Below are positions 1 to 10,015 of a DNA stretch of 64,000 bases, piece by piece. Every line of letters begins with the position of its first letter. Position 1 is the first letter of the stretch. The notes beneath the pieces are model-generated. The model saw only the letters and a program-made list of their open reading frames with translations, was not told the DNA's origin and made no database searches. Source of the DNA: Nitzschia sp. pyKryTriq1 (lineage: Eukaryota > Bacillariophyta > Bacillariophyceae > Bacillariales > Bacillariaceae). Location of the stretch: contig OY101116.1 in NCBI GenBank assembly GCA_956465555.1, positions 2,852,001-2,916,000 of the forward strand, given 5' to 3'. A program made the position numbers and the translations under genes.

Positions 1-78
1 CGCAGCGAGGAGGCGTTTTTTGCATATCCCCCATTTTTTATTTAGCCACAACGAACATACACATAAGTTGTTTTCACA

Positions 79-3000
79 ATGGCGACAACGAACATGATGG
101 TAAAGGAAGACGTGGCCACCGCTACTACCGGGCCCAGTAGTGCAGCAACTGAGAAACCAGTTCCGTCGATAACATTATCGATTGCTCAAGATGATGTGAA
201 GCGTGTATTGGAGGCCAGTGAAGCGATGGCCAAGACTCTGGCTCGCCTCCAGGAAGCCAACGAGGAAATGGATGCTGCTGCTCCGGAGGCTACTTCAGAG
301 GAAGCTGCTGACACGCCGATGGAGACGGAAGAGGGAGACGAAGCACCGAAGAGCGAACCAGCCGACGAAACGCCAGCTCCCGAGGAATCCGTGTCTACCT
401 CAGAAACGCCAGCGGACTCCTCGGCTGCGGAAGAAACCACGCCCACTGCCGCCGCAAAAAAGAACAAGCGCCCACTGCACGAGATGATTTATGAAGCTGC
501 TCAACAGTGTGAACACCCGATGTTGCCTGCTTTCTTGGAGAAAATGAGTGCGTCTGGGTCGTCGCCTCTAGAGCTTCGAGCGGGGATCTTGGTATTTCAT
601 GATCTTCCCATGCCGGAGAAGATCAAGCTCATCTTTGATGTTCTGGGGAAAGAACACCCGAAGGCAGTCGGATCTTCTGGTCCTGCTGGTGAGGAGAATA
701 CCGAGCGGTTATTGTCGAGGGATGGAGCGATGTCCTTGTTTCGATCTGTTATTGTAGCCATCTCGTCGTGTATTCACCAGGACAAGCGGGTACAGATCGA
801 AATGGAGAAAGATACTGTCACTAGTGAACCTCCCACGAAGAAGCGCAAGGTTGATGCGGGTTCTCCGGACTCTGATAAGTCTGCGAAGACACACGACCAC
901 AGCCATGGGGGCGATTCTGTGCCTGCCCTCCAGTCTCCTTCTAGATCGTTTGATTCGTCGCTCGGAACTCTAAGGGAAGAAGATGATTTCGCGACTCACG
1001 GTGTTCGCAAAGAATTCGAAGACATTGCCATGTACGCCACAGACCGTCTAATTCGATACTGCAGCAAGAAAGGCACCATTAGCAAAACAAATGTCGCCGT
1101 GGACTTGCGCGCCTTTGAAGACTGGAGGAAGTTCGAAGGGCCAAAGATTGCGCCGTGGCTGGCACTCCTAGACCTAGCAAGATGGAAGACTCCACAGAGA
1201 CCCGCCGCTCGACCGTCGCAACCACCACCGCCGAAGAAAGAGGCCGAGGTCAAAGAGGAGATCAAATCTCCGGAACCTCCCGTGTTGGTCGAGCAGAAAC
1301 TCAAGTCGCCGGAAGCCAAAGCAGACCCGAAGCCAACACCAGCAAAAGAGACTCCGCAAGCACCGACGCAGCAGTTGCCGACTGCATCCTCTCCGATGTA
1401 CGAGGATGCCAGTGCGAGTCGAACAGTGGTCTCATTTGACTTCACTGGGTCAGTACCAGACTCTGACAAGGAATCTGTCTTTTGCATCAACATCACAGAG
1501 GACAACCTTGCTACGCTGCGAAATTTGGTTCGCAATACGGGCCTTGCCAGTCGACCCGTCCGCGAAATCACAGAAATACTGCTGGGTGCTTCCAAGGAAA
1601 AGGAAGGCCGACAGATCGTACCGATCGAGAGATTCCACACTTGTCTACACCAGCTCCTCGGGTCTGGATCACAGAAAAGGTTATCTCGCATGGATCATGA
1701 TGTCTTTTCGTCCTCCTTTGTGGACTTTTTCAGTTGCTTTGACAGTCGGCAGCCACCACTGGAAGCAGGAGAAGTGAACGCGATGGAACTTGCCGTAGGA
1801 TTCTGTTTCCTAGGTGCAGGAAATAAAAGTGCCAAGCTCGCCGCCGGCTTTGAGATGCTCGAATCTGCCCCGTCAGTGGGTTTGACGACCCAGCAACTGC
1901 AAACATTTCTTCGCTCGTACCTCACCATGCTATGCGGTATATCTCTGTTGACGTCATCATCAGACGGTATTATGAAACCAAAGCTCAACAACGCTCGCCG
2001 CAAGGCCATCCACCACTCTGTCGAAAATGGCTCGAAGTGGACCATGGCGCATTTCCTCAAGACGACCGGGGCCTCCAAAGATGACACTCATTCGTTCGAG
2101 GCCTTTGCGAGCTGGTACACTGCCGGTGGCTTCAACGTCGCCCCATGGTTGGAGCTTTTGGACCTCAAGAAATTGCTAGCTCTGGTTGGCGATGCCAGTG
2201 GGATCGGACCCAAAACTCCGCCGTTGCAACAGCAAGAAGTTCTTCCTCCTTTTCCCGGCCCGAAGACTGCATCCCCAACATTTTCGTCGCCACAGACACC
2301 TCATTTCCCGATGACGCCCTCAGAGGACCCATTCACGCGAGCGACATCGACACCCTCAGAGCAAGTTCTGTTCACGTTTCCGCTGGCCAATCAGCGCTCC
2401 CTCGTCGTTCTCAAGGAGGATGCGGCTTACGTGCGCAAGGTTGTGGACCAGCTTGGACTTTTGTGTGTCGCCCCCGATGAGCTTTGGTCTTCTCTCCATG
2501 GCATTGCTCGAAAGCATCCTCCTGTACCGCCGCATCATGGTGCAAAGGTGTCCAAAGCTCAAGTCACTGGCAAAACGATGCCTGTCAACAAGGCAACCTT
2601 CGTTGCGTGCATGCAAGAGGTGATCCAATCTAAGAGCTCCAGCCGCAAGCGATCATCAAGTGGGGTCTCAAGGTCCGTGTCGGAAGCAAATGATGTTCTT
2701 GTCAATTTCTTCCATAGTTTTGATCTGCTTCAAGTAGACCGTGTTGCGTTGAATGAGCTGATGGGCGGCTTGACACTTCTATGCGGTGGGAAGAAAAGCA
2801 CGAAACTGGCTTTTGCATTTAGCGTTTTCGACCAACGAGCACAACCGAAAGGAAAGAAAAGTAAAAAGGCACAAGAGCCTAACTCTCTGGGCGGAGAAGA
2901 TCTCTTTTTGTTCTTACGATCCTTCTTGATTGTCATGTTTTCATGTTGTCGCCAAAGTTGGGACTTGAGCGACGATGCCGTGAATCGTTATATTGCCGAC

Positions 3001-4203
3001 ACTGCGAACATGATTACCGACGACGTCATGCGATATCAATGGCGAACGCACAAGAAAGATCGTGTGGATTTCGACGAATTTGGTCGATGGTACAACGAAG
3101 GGGGTTTCGAAACTGCACCATGGCTAGAGCTGTTGGACCTGAAGAAATGGGTTCTCATGGACAACGCGCTCGATTCTTTCGACTTGTCGTCTAACTCTCC
3201 TGGTCTCATGATTGACCCAGATTGTCCCCCTGCACCACCTGATGATTCGATGGATCCTTCCTTTTTTGACGACGACGCGGCTGGAATCATGCCGATGGAC
3301 AGCATCGACGAGATGGATCTCCTACTGATGCAGCCATCCCAAGACAAGGAGAACGATGCTGACTTGAATAAGCTGGCAAGTTCCTTATCTTACTCCTCGC
3401 CTGGCGCACAGAAACCCCGGGTCGATTCGAATACGAAGAGCTCAAACTCTTTGAAGTTCCATCTGGTGACCGAAGACGACAATGGAGGTTACGTTGTTTC
3501 TGTCAGTCAGAAGAGAATCCATCACCTACGGCACCTTCTTACTGAAAGTGGTCTGAGTGATCTAGACAGCGAGGACGCGTGCAAGCATATCCTCGGGAAA
3601 TCGCATCGAGAAGACAAGTCTGGTAGATATGTCATGACCAAGGAGGACTTTGACTCTGCCATGCGTGACGTGATCTCGAGTAGGAATCTTAGCATTGAAT
3701 CTCAACGCGCTCTTTCGGCAATATTGAGTGAGATTTTCACCGCATTTGACTACGGTGGTATTGGCCAAGTCAATGCCACCGAAGTGGCCTGTGGTTTCAC
3801 TGTATTCTGCCATGGGAAGAAGAGCGATAAGCTCGAATATGCATTTGAGGTCCTTGATCGTGATCGACGAGGGAAGCTGTCTCAGTCCGATACAGCCAAA
3901 TATCTCCGTTCGTTTTTGACTGTGCTACTCAACGTCGTTTCGACGACTTCGCTCGATTCCGACCAAGACGATGTGATGTCTACCACAAGTGGACTACGTT
4001 GCGAGAGAACCATGTCTACTGTGGCCCGCGCTGTCGAAGCGGGTTCGTCGTGGGCTGCGTCCCAGGCCTTCCGGAGCAGAAGAGGCAACCGGGACACGCT
4101 TTGTTTTGACGAATTTGCCGAATGGTACACGCATGTAGGCTACAGTAATATTCCTTGGCTGGAGCTTCTTGATCTTAACAAATGGGTGATAACGGAACCG
4201 TGA
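79..4203 (+). CDS. EF-hand-like four-repeat protein with a nuclear localisation signal
   Basis: Intronless, 1374 aa, starting at ATG 79 (context CACAATGG). Four diverged units of about 250-330 aa each end in a motif of the form F-x-x-[FW]-x-x-W-[YR]...[AI]PWLxLLDLxx[WKL], at residues about 345-370, 675-700, 1000-1025 and 1345-1370. Units 2-4 also contain a helix-loop-helix stretch of the type GKKSxKLxxAFxVxDxDxxGKL...FLRSFL, which looks like degenerate paired EF-hands; the best loop is DRDRRGKLSQSD near residue 1261. The N-terminal 130 residues are acidic and low complexity (E/A/P/T). PPTKKRKVD near residue 252 is a near-perfect classical monopartite NLS. I infer a nuclear protein, possibly Ca2+-responsive, although most loops lack the full set of calcium ligands. 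I do not recognise a named family. Confidence 0.75.
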   Translation: MATTNMMVKEDVATATTGPSSAATEKPVPSITLSIAQDDVKRVLEASEAMAKTLARLQEANEEMDAAAPEATSEEAADTPMETEEGDEAPKSEPADETPAPEESVSTSETPADSSAAEETTPTAAAKKNKRPLHEMIYEAAQQCEHPMLPAFLEKMSASGSSPLELRAGILVFHDLPMPEKIKLIFDVLGKEHPKAVGSSGPAGEENTERLLSRDGAMSLFRSVIVAISSCIHQDKRVQIEMEKDTVTSEPPTKKRKVDAGSPDSDKSAKTHDHSHGGDSVPALQSPSRSFDSSLGTLREEDDFATHGVRKEFEDIAMYATDRLIRYCSKKGTISKTNVAVDLRAFEDWRKFEGPKIAPWLALLDLARWKTPQRPAARPSQPPPPKKEAEVKEEIKSPEPPVLVEQKLKSPEAKADPKPTPAKETPQAPTQQLPTASSPMYEDASASRTVVSFDFTGSVPDSDKESVFCINITEDNLATLRNLVRNTGLASRPVREITEILLGASKEKEGRQIVPIERFHTCLHQLLGSGSQKRLSRMDHDVFSSSFVDFFSCFDSRQPPLEAGEVNAMELAVGFCFLGAGNKSAKLAAGFEMLESAPSVGLTTQQLQTFLRSYLTMLCGISLLTSSSDGIMKPKLNNARRKAIHHSVENGSKWTMAHFLKTTGASKDDTHSFEAFASWYTAGGFNVAPWLELLDLKKLLALVGDASGIGPKTPPLQQQEVLPPFPGPKTASPTFSSPQTPHFPMTPSEDPFTRATSTPSEQVLFTFPLANQRSLVVLKEDAAYVRKVVDQLGLLCVAPDELWSSLHGIARKHPPVPPHHGAKVSKAQVTGKTMPVNKATFVACMQEVIQSKSSSRKRSSSGVSRSVSEANDVLVNFFHSFDLLQVDRVALNELMGGLTLLCGGKKSTKLAFAFSVFDQRAQPKGKKSKKAQEPNSLGGEDLFLFLRSFLIVMFSCCRQSWDLSDDAVNRYIADTANMITDDVMRYQWRTHKKDRVDFDEFGRWYNEGGFETAPWLELLDLKKWVLMDNALDSFDLSSNSPGLMIDPDCPPAPPDDSMDPSFFDDDAAGIMPMDSIDEMDLLLMQPSQDKENDADLNKLASSLSYSSPGAQKPRVDSNTKSSNSLKFHLVTEDDNGGYVVSVSQKRIHHLRHLLTESGLSDLDSEDACKHILGKSHREDKSGRYVMTKEDFDSAMRDVISSRNLSIESQRALSAILSEIFTAFDYGGIGQVNATEVACGFTVFCHGKKSDKLEYAFEVLDRDRRGKLSQSDTAKYLRSFLTVLLNVVSTTSLDSDQDDVMSTTSGLRCERTMSTVARAVEAGSSWAASQAFRSRRGNRDTLCFDEFAEWYTHVGYSNIPWLELLDLNKWVITEP

Positions 4204-4909
4204 TGTTCCAGATGATACAAATTTGATATTTTCTCTCCCAACCTTCGAGGTTAAACAGCTCCTTCTTGTGCCACTGATATTGCTCTTGCAACCATGCACG
4301 AAGTATGTAAATTAGTTTTTTTCTATGTCTTGGATTCACGTTTGGCTTCCAATCATTCCGCAGAATAAAAATGGGTTGACGTACGCATGCAACTCCGGAT
4401 AGCTCCAGAGTGCTGTCGTAGCGATGCAATAACAGTACAAGTACTGGTGGTACAGTAGAGATGTACCAGGTACTTACATTACCTGCTATTCGTACTTTAT
4501 TAGTAGTCTACCGAGTAGAGGCACTTCATCAAGACGCCCTCCTGCTGAGCTCCTACCGGTACATACCAGAGTGCTGTACTGTAGCTTCCTACAGTACAAA
4601 ATACTCCTACGGGTAGTACCGGTAGGTAATACAGTACGGTAGAGAGCTTTGAAGAGCGCAAAACTGAGCAACGAAACTCGTCGAACCCTATATATTCCTC
4701 CTATAGTGCCAGAAGTTATAAATTATATTGAGGAGGATCAGCGGTGGACTACCAGCGTCAAATATAGTGCCGATAGCCAGGAGCCGCATTGTGATTGCTC
4801 ATCCATACTGTGCAGTAGGCAATATACCAAATCCCCGAGTGATCCATCGCAGAGGCCGAACGAGTGGCCTTTTGTACGATCTTGGTATCATGCAGTCACT
4901 ACGAACGGC
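4204..4909. other. Convergent intergenic region
   Basis: Lies between two 3' ends (genes at 79-4203 + and 4910-6424 -). It contains many short palindromic motifs (GTACCGGTA, CTACTAGTAG-like, GTACAGTAC) and short non-ATG reading frames only. No gene seen. Confidence 0.6.
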
Positions 4910-6424
4910 TTAAATGTACTTTCCGACAAGCTTTGTGGGAAAAGGAGGCAATGTGTCTCCTACATTTTCATCAGTTTCCGAAACCAAATAGACAACTTCC
5001 ATAGACTCAGCCTCTTCTAGATCCTGAATCGATGATTCGTCGTCGTGGGAACCTACGGTTGAATCCAAGCTCGCATTCAATTCTTGATCAGCGAGCTTCT
5101 TATCGGAAAGGTCGTGCGACTTCCCATGATCGTCGCTGGAACCTAATGTTGGATCCTCGCTTGCGCACGCATTCAAGTCGCGATCTTCGAGCTTTTTGGA
5201 AAGATCTTCCACCTGAATGTTGACATCAAACGGTTTGGCTGCGGCTCTTCCCCACCGAGCTTTCGGTGCCTTCGGTTTACTCGTCCGTTGAGTGCAGACC
5301 AGAGACTGGAGTCCCTTGCCCAAGAGTTTCATTCGTTGTGGATTTTCTTTTGATTTGCGTCTCTTCATTTCATTAGGATCGAGTTGTGTTTCGTAGCCTA
5401 CGGAGGCTCCCCTCTCTTGAGCCTCCAATGTATTTCGCAGTTTGTCCCACTTGCGATCGGGGACCGCACCGGGAGGAGCTTCTCGAGTCACAACAGGAGC
5501 CACAACGCCCCTTCCTTTTCGAGATGGCGATTTCGGTGCTGGATCCGAAGAAATCGGCGACGGCTCATCACCATCGTCGAGGAGAACATTTTCCAGCTCG
5601 GGTTCGTCTGCCATAGTCTCCCCGATGATCTGGTTCCAAGTTTCTTGAGTGATAGTCGTAGGGTCGACCTGTTCGATCTTGATAAAGGTGGTGTCCGTGG
5701 CAACAGAACCCCACGTGTGCACGGACCCGTCGTCGGACAAGAGTGACGGCGATCTACCCACGACAGCGCGAATGTCCGAGAAAGTAGATACACGTCTACC
5801 CAGTTCAATGGCGTCGTTTCGAGGAGCACGAGAGAGAGAAAGGAAGCTTTCCCCAGTTCCTTCCTCTGCCATGCGAAGAGCCGATCCCAAAAGGCTCTCA
5901 GCAGTCTCTGCCTCTACCAAACTCCGTTCATCTTCAGAATCACTCTGCAATAGTTCAGGCTCGGCCTCTTGAAAGAGGTTCGATTCGAGCTTTTCTCCAC
6001 GTCGGGTGAAAAACATTCTACCACCTTCTTCTTCTTCCTCCTCCTCCTCTGCTTTCGTTTCTACGTTTGTTTCGAGGCTTGGAGTTACCGGTACCGCTAC
6101 TATAGGCGAATCCGAGGCTTGTTCTAGTTCTGCTGCTGGTGGTTGTGCTTCCGGTGTCACAGCAGTAGTGGTCTTGGTCTGCCGGAACGGAAAAGTGAGC
6201 CTTCGTTTCGGACTAGTAACAGCACTAATAGTAGCAGTAGTATCGGAAGAATCCTTGGAAAGTGGGGGTGTCTCCTCGGGTGGAGGTGATGATAAGGTTT
6301 CTTCGACACTACCTAATACAACGTCACCACAGTCGTTACCAGTTGGGCTATCTGCCGAGGGTGCTGGCGGCGGCGGGCCCAGATTCACTTCGATGTTCTC
6401 GCCGTCTTCGACAATGCTAGCCAT
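4910..6424 (-). CDS. Disordered acidic/Ser-rich protein of unknown function
   Basis: 504 aa, intronless. The reading frame opens further upstream, but ATG at 6424 in the context CCCACCATGG (A at -3) is the natural start, giving MASIVEDGEN. The protein is rich in P, S, E and D with no membrane segment. Recognisable pieces are SPKRRLTFPF near residue 70, a poly-Glu stretch near residue 125, and a basic patch MKRRKSKENPQRMKLLGKG near residue 345. The C-terminus holds two imperfect copies of a unit of about 30 aa (DLSKKLEDRDLNA...DPTLGSSDD, then DLSDKKLADQELNA...DSTVGSHDD). I do not recognise the family. The gene shares an 848-bp upstream region with the divergent gene at 7273, which could act as a bidirectional promoter. 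Confidence 0.65.
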   Translation of the reverse strand: MASIVEDGENIEVNLGPPPPAPSADSPTGNDCGDVVLGSVEETLSSPPPEETPPLSKDSSDTTATISAVTSPKRRLTFPFRQTKTTTAVTPEAQPPAAELEQASDSPIVAVPVTPSLETNVETKAEEEEEEEEGGRMFFTRRGEKLESNLFQEAEPELLQSDSEDERSLVEAETAESLLGSALRMAEEGTGESFLSLSRAPRNDAIELGRRVSTFSDIRAVVGRSPSLLSDDGSVHTWGSVATDTTFIKIEQVDPTTITQETWNQIIGETMADEPELENVLLDDGDEPSPISSDPAPKSPSRKGRGVVAPVVTREAPPGAVPDRKWDKLRNTLEAQERGASVGYETQLDPNEMKRRKSKENPQRMKLLGKGLQSLVCTQRTSKPKAPKARWGRAAAKPFDVNIQVEDLSKKLEDRDLNACASEDPTLGSSDDHGKSHDLSDKKLADQELNASLDSTVGSHDDESSIQDLEEAESMEVVYLVSETDENVGDTLPPFPTKLVGKYI

Positions 6425-7272
6425 GGTGGGAGTGTGGGAGCAAGTGAGGAGTCGAGAGTCGAAGCTAGCTGGCAAGTGGAGTACAACGAGCGAATGCAAA
6501 GAGTGTCAATCAGCAAACCAATGAATGGTGGGAGTGGAAAGAGAAAGGATGGCGATGACCGACTGTTGTTGTCTGTTCACGATGCTCTTCGGGTTTGGAG
6601 AGTGCTCCGGTAATACCGGTAGAGAGAGAAACAAAGAAAGCTTGTCATCAATAGTACTGTAGAAAAGTGCGGTCTCATGAGAGAAAAAAGGTGGAGCGCC
6701 TCAAACTTTCGCCGAGTTTATCGGAGTGGTAGTGTCACATGCCCAAAATACTATGGAGGTGCGACACGCGAGTTCGGAATGAAAGCCATTGAACGGACAT
6801 TGAAACATGTGACATTCCATACAATCAAATTTAGAGAGCTCAAATTTTTCTGTCAAACCTCGTGCTAATAACATGGTTGGCACGAATATGAGTTCGTACA
6901 CTTACGTGGTACTGGTACTGTACGGTATTTACGTACCGGTAGTACTCTTACTGTAGCACGAACGCTTGGGTTTTGAATTGGTCAAGGTGCACGCAAGACG
7001 GATGACTGATTGACGACTACGACTCGTACGATTCAAACAAAGATCTCAACGGAACGCGCGGACAAAAATCGGTGGACCAGCAGTTTTTTCGATCCAACAT
7101 TACCAGTACTCATACCGGTACAGTACGAGTACAACATCCAACAACATCCAACAACCCACAACCCACACATGAAAGCATAAACACAACAAACAATGACACG
7201 ATAATAACAACTAAAACCAACAACAGAACAAACAATATCAACGAAGTTGTTCATAGACAACCAATAAAAATA
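6425..7272. promoter_or_regulatory. Divergent intergenic region (shared promoter candidate)
   Basis: Separates two divergent start codons, at 6424 (-) and 7273 (+). It holds several TACCGGTA/GTACCGGTAC palindromes (near 6612, 6936 and 7114) and an A/C-rich stretch (about 7130-7270) directly before the plus-strand ATG that looks like a 5' UTR. No coding gene seen. Confidence 0.4.
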
Positions 7273-9126
7273 ATGGGTGACGATCCTACCATGTCATTTC
7301 GCTCGTCTCTTTCCATTGACCAAGAGGACAACGATGATAACCCGGGAAATGACTCTGACACCGTTCCGTTGCGATCCAAAATTCTCAGTGTCGTCAAGTC
7401 GTCATCATCACCATCATCTCCTGGCTACACCATCCGACCAGCTCGGCTGTCACAAGAACTAGGCATTAGTGTAACGGACGCTTCGGCAGAGTTATGTGGC
7501 TTGCTAAAGGCTGTGGGAGAGGGATCCACCTTTCGCTTTGAAAAAACAGCAGGTGGAAACGACGGCGGCGGCAGTTTTGTTCATACCATGGTGTTTACGT
7601 TTCCACCCGATTTCGAACGGAGGGCTCTTTCCGCTCAATCAGCAGATGATTGGAAGCAGACGTTACGAAACGGAGTCAAAGTCTCTATCAAGTTTCTGAA
7701 AATATTGACCGCGTTTGGGTTGATCCTTTCCACCATCATCGTGTCCATTGCTGGAATGTTGGCTTTGGTGGCAGCCTTTGTGGCCGTTTCGAGAGGAGGA
7801 GACCGCCGACAGCAACATGCTATTTCTAGACAATTACACGACATTTTCTTGATGATTCGACAATTGTTGTGGTGTTATGCCATGTTTGCACCCGCTGGCG
7901 GCGGTGGGGAAGGGAGCGACCAACAGGATCCGTTCTTTCGAGAAGCGGCGTACGACACGTCATTGGTTTTGGGGATATGTTGCGGCAATCCAATGTCCAT
8001 GTGGTTTTGGTTGCGGGCTAGTCATTTGAGACAGCGAAGGAGACGGATCGCACGAGGCTGGGGACGTATCAATTCATCTTTCTATGACGACTTTGGTGAT
8101 TCTTCTTCCGCAGGGGATTTGGAAGGGGTTCGATTGATTCGACGTGGCGCTTGGGGTCAAGAGGAGACCCTGCCAGTTCCCTCGGCTAGAAATTCTGACG
8201 ATCACAAGGGACTACTTTCGCTGGCTGTGGAATTCCTCTTTGGATCAGAGCAAACGCCCGGTCCTAGGGAAGCGGATCGATGGCGCCTACGCAGTACCGT
8301 CCTTCTCGAAAAGTCACAGCTGTCGGAATCGCCGTCTTCGTCAATCGCCATCCGGGACCTTTGTCCGTACTTGGATTCACCCCCTGCTTCTTTGGATGAC
8401 ACTGCAAAGATTGCGGCTGAGGGGCTGCTAGTAGTAACACATTTCAATGGCATTCCAGCAGCCGATTCTTCTTCCACCAAGGCTAATGGCCCCGAAGGAG
8501 CGCACGAGTCCGATGTCAACCCGGCACAGGCAAGATTTGTCTTTCCTGAGCTGCTAGCCGAGTCTACGGTATCCATGTCGCGATACGACGATCCTGATTT
8601 GATCTACCATGCATCATCATTCTTGGATCATCATCAAAGTCGATGGTCGGGTCTCTTCTATCAACAAGATTCTTCTCCCAACAATGCGACACCGACACCA
8701 TCGACGACGACAACTCGCACGGGTGGACTATCGTCGGCGGGAAATTCCTCCACACCCTCCTTCTTGTACGAGCAACCGATGACATTCACTGCCTTGAACG
8801 CCAAGGATTTCTATCGTTGTCTGTTGGTGGCAATACTCAACGCGGTCGGTGTCATTTGGTTTGCTCAGTCCTTGGTTGTGGGTGGAATACTGGAACAATT
8901 TCTAGCTCCAGGGGTCGTTCAAGGACTGCTATGGGGGCTGATTCCAGTCTTGAGCTTCTATGCCAAACTATTCTTTGCCATTCCCACCATTCGTCTGATA
9001 TACATTTTGATATGGAACGAAGCTTGCCGGACGCGTAATCGTCGGCGATCTCACCTGGCCGCAGTGCTGGCTAGTCTAAAGCAGCAGCCGCACCAAACTC
9101 AAGATCCACTGACTGCAGAGAAATAG
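7273..9126 (+). CDS. At5g03900-like integral membrane protein
   Basis: 617 aa from ATG 7273 (AATAATGGG); the open frame reaches back to 7072 but through low-complexity, UTR-like sequence. An N-terminal winged-helix-like stretch (IRPARLSQELGISVTDAS..., residues about 53-95) is followed by the pattern FPPDFERRAL...DDWKQTLRNGVKVSIKFLKI and a long hydrophobic segment (about 141-172). Two or three more membrane segments lie near residues 512-540 and 547-580. This order (small DNA-binding-like fold, FPxxFR..L, tandem helices, C-terminal hydrophobic block) matches my memory of the plant chloroplast protein At5g03900 and its cyanobacterial relatives, whose function is not established. A plastid transit signal is not obvious here. 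A Ser/Thr/Gly-rich insert lies at about 465-500. Confidence 0.6.
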   Translation: MGDDPTMSFRSSLSIDQEDNDDNPGNDSDTVPLRSKILSVVKSSSSPSSPGYTIRPARLSQELGISVTDASAELCGLLKAVGEGSTFRFEKTAGGNDGGGSFVHTMVFTFPPDFERRALSAQSADDWKQTLRNGVKVSIKFLKILTAFGLILSTIIVSIAGMLALVAAFVAVSRGGDRRQQHAISRQLHDIFLMIRQLLWCYAMFAPAGGGGEGSDQQDPFFREAAYDTSLVLGICCGNPMSMWFWLRASHLRQRRRRIARGWGRINSSFYDDFGDSSSAGDLEGVRLIRRGAWGQEETLPVPSARNSDDHKGLLSLAVEFLFGSEQTPGPREADRWRLRSTVLLEKSQLSESPSSSIAIRDLCPYLDSPPASLDDTAKIAAEGLLVVTHFNGIPAADSSSTKANGPEGAHESDVNPAQARFVFPELLAESTVSMSRYDDPDLIYHASSFLDHHQSRWSGLFYQQDSSPNNATPTPSTTTTRTGGLSSAGNSSTPSFLYEQPMTFTALNAKDFYRCLLVAILNAVGVIWFAQSLVVGGILEQFLAPGVVQGLLWGLIPVLSFYAKLFFAIPTIRLIYILIWNEACRTRNRRRSHLAAVLASLKQQPHQTQDPLTAEK

Positions 9127-10015
9127 TAGTAATAATGAGGTGGTGAGAGAGAGCCAATATTCTACTCTACTACTAGCTAGAAAGTTATGCTAGTAGAGAC
9201 AACGAGCAACGTACTAAAACACCACAAAGTGGCTATAGCAGGACCTCCGGTTGCTCTACTAGCTTGAAGAAAGAATAGGTGTACCACTACCCTTCTCGGT
9301 TGAGCCTTGGGAGTATTCCACTGACACACACTCTCTCTTTCTCTCTCTCTCTCTCCCCTCTGAGATAGTATGTAGTGCTTCTCCTGTTTTCGCAATACCA
9401 ATACGTACATCAAGAAGCATTCGTCGTAATCCATGATCATGACAGCATTGCTTGACACCCTCATCGGATATACGAGTATCCGCCGGCAGATTTGGTGACA
9501 AAGGCGAAGGCATCTCACTCATAAGTAGCGCAAGTGCAATTTTATCGGAGGGAGGTGGCAACAAGATCGATATTTACAACATATTATCCTCGAAATTCCA
9601 TATTCCATAAAATTTTGCATCGTTCCTATCTTTAATTCGACTCCGACACGGAATCTGACCAAATCGGGAATCAGACGAAGCCTGCCTAAATAACGAGCAC
9701 TGTCCACTGTCTGTTCGTCCCAATAAAAAGATGCCGTTCGTCGCCGGCCCAAGCCAGCCGAGAGAGAAAATTCTCGGGCGAAGAAGTACCGGTACGGTGC
9801 AGTTAGTGCGAAGAGAAGCGAGAAAACGCAAAAGGGCCGTTACGTGTATTGCAACGAAGTATTTACGCGGTTTTTGCAACCAACCTCAGAAGCAGCCAAC
9901 TCGAACTGCACAAATCTAAACTCCGAGACCTCTCCTCCAAGCAAGGAATGCAGTTAAACACCATTACCATCGGCGACAACAACAGATCCTTGACTAGAAC
10001 CTTGTTGTCACACTC
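9127..10015. other. Intergenic region with a CT microsatellite
   Basis: No convincing gene. It holds a (CT)n tract at about 9331-9356, a TACCGGTACGGT motif near 9788, and a polypyrimidine/A-rich leader before the ATG at 10016. Confidence 0.6.
9331..9356. repeat. CT microsatellite
   Basis: Tract of CT units with one TTT interruption in the intergenic region before the NAGS gene. Confidence 0.85.
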
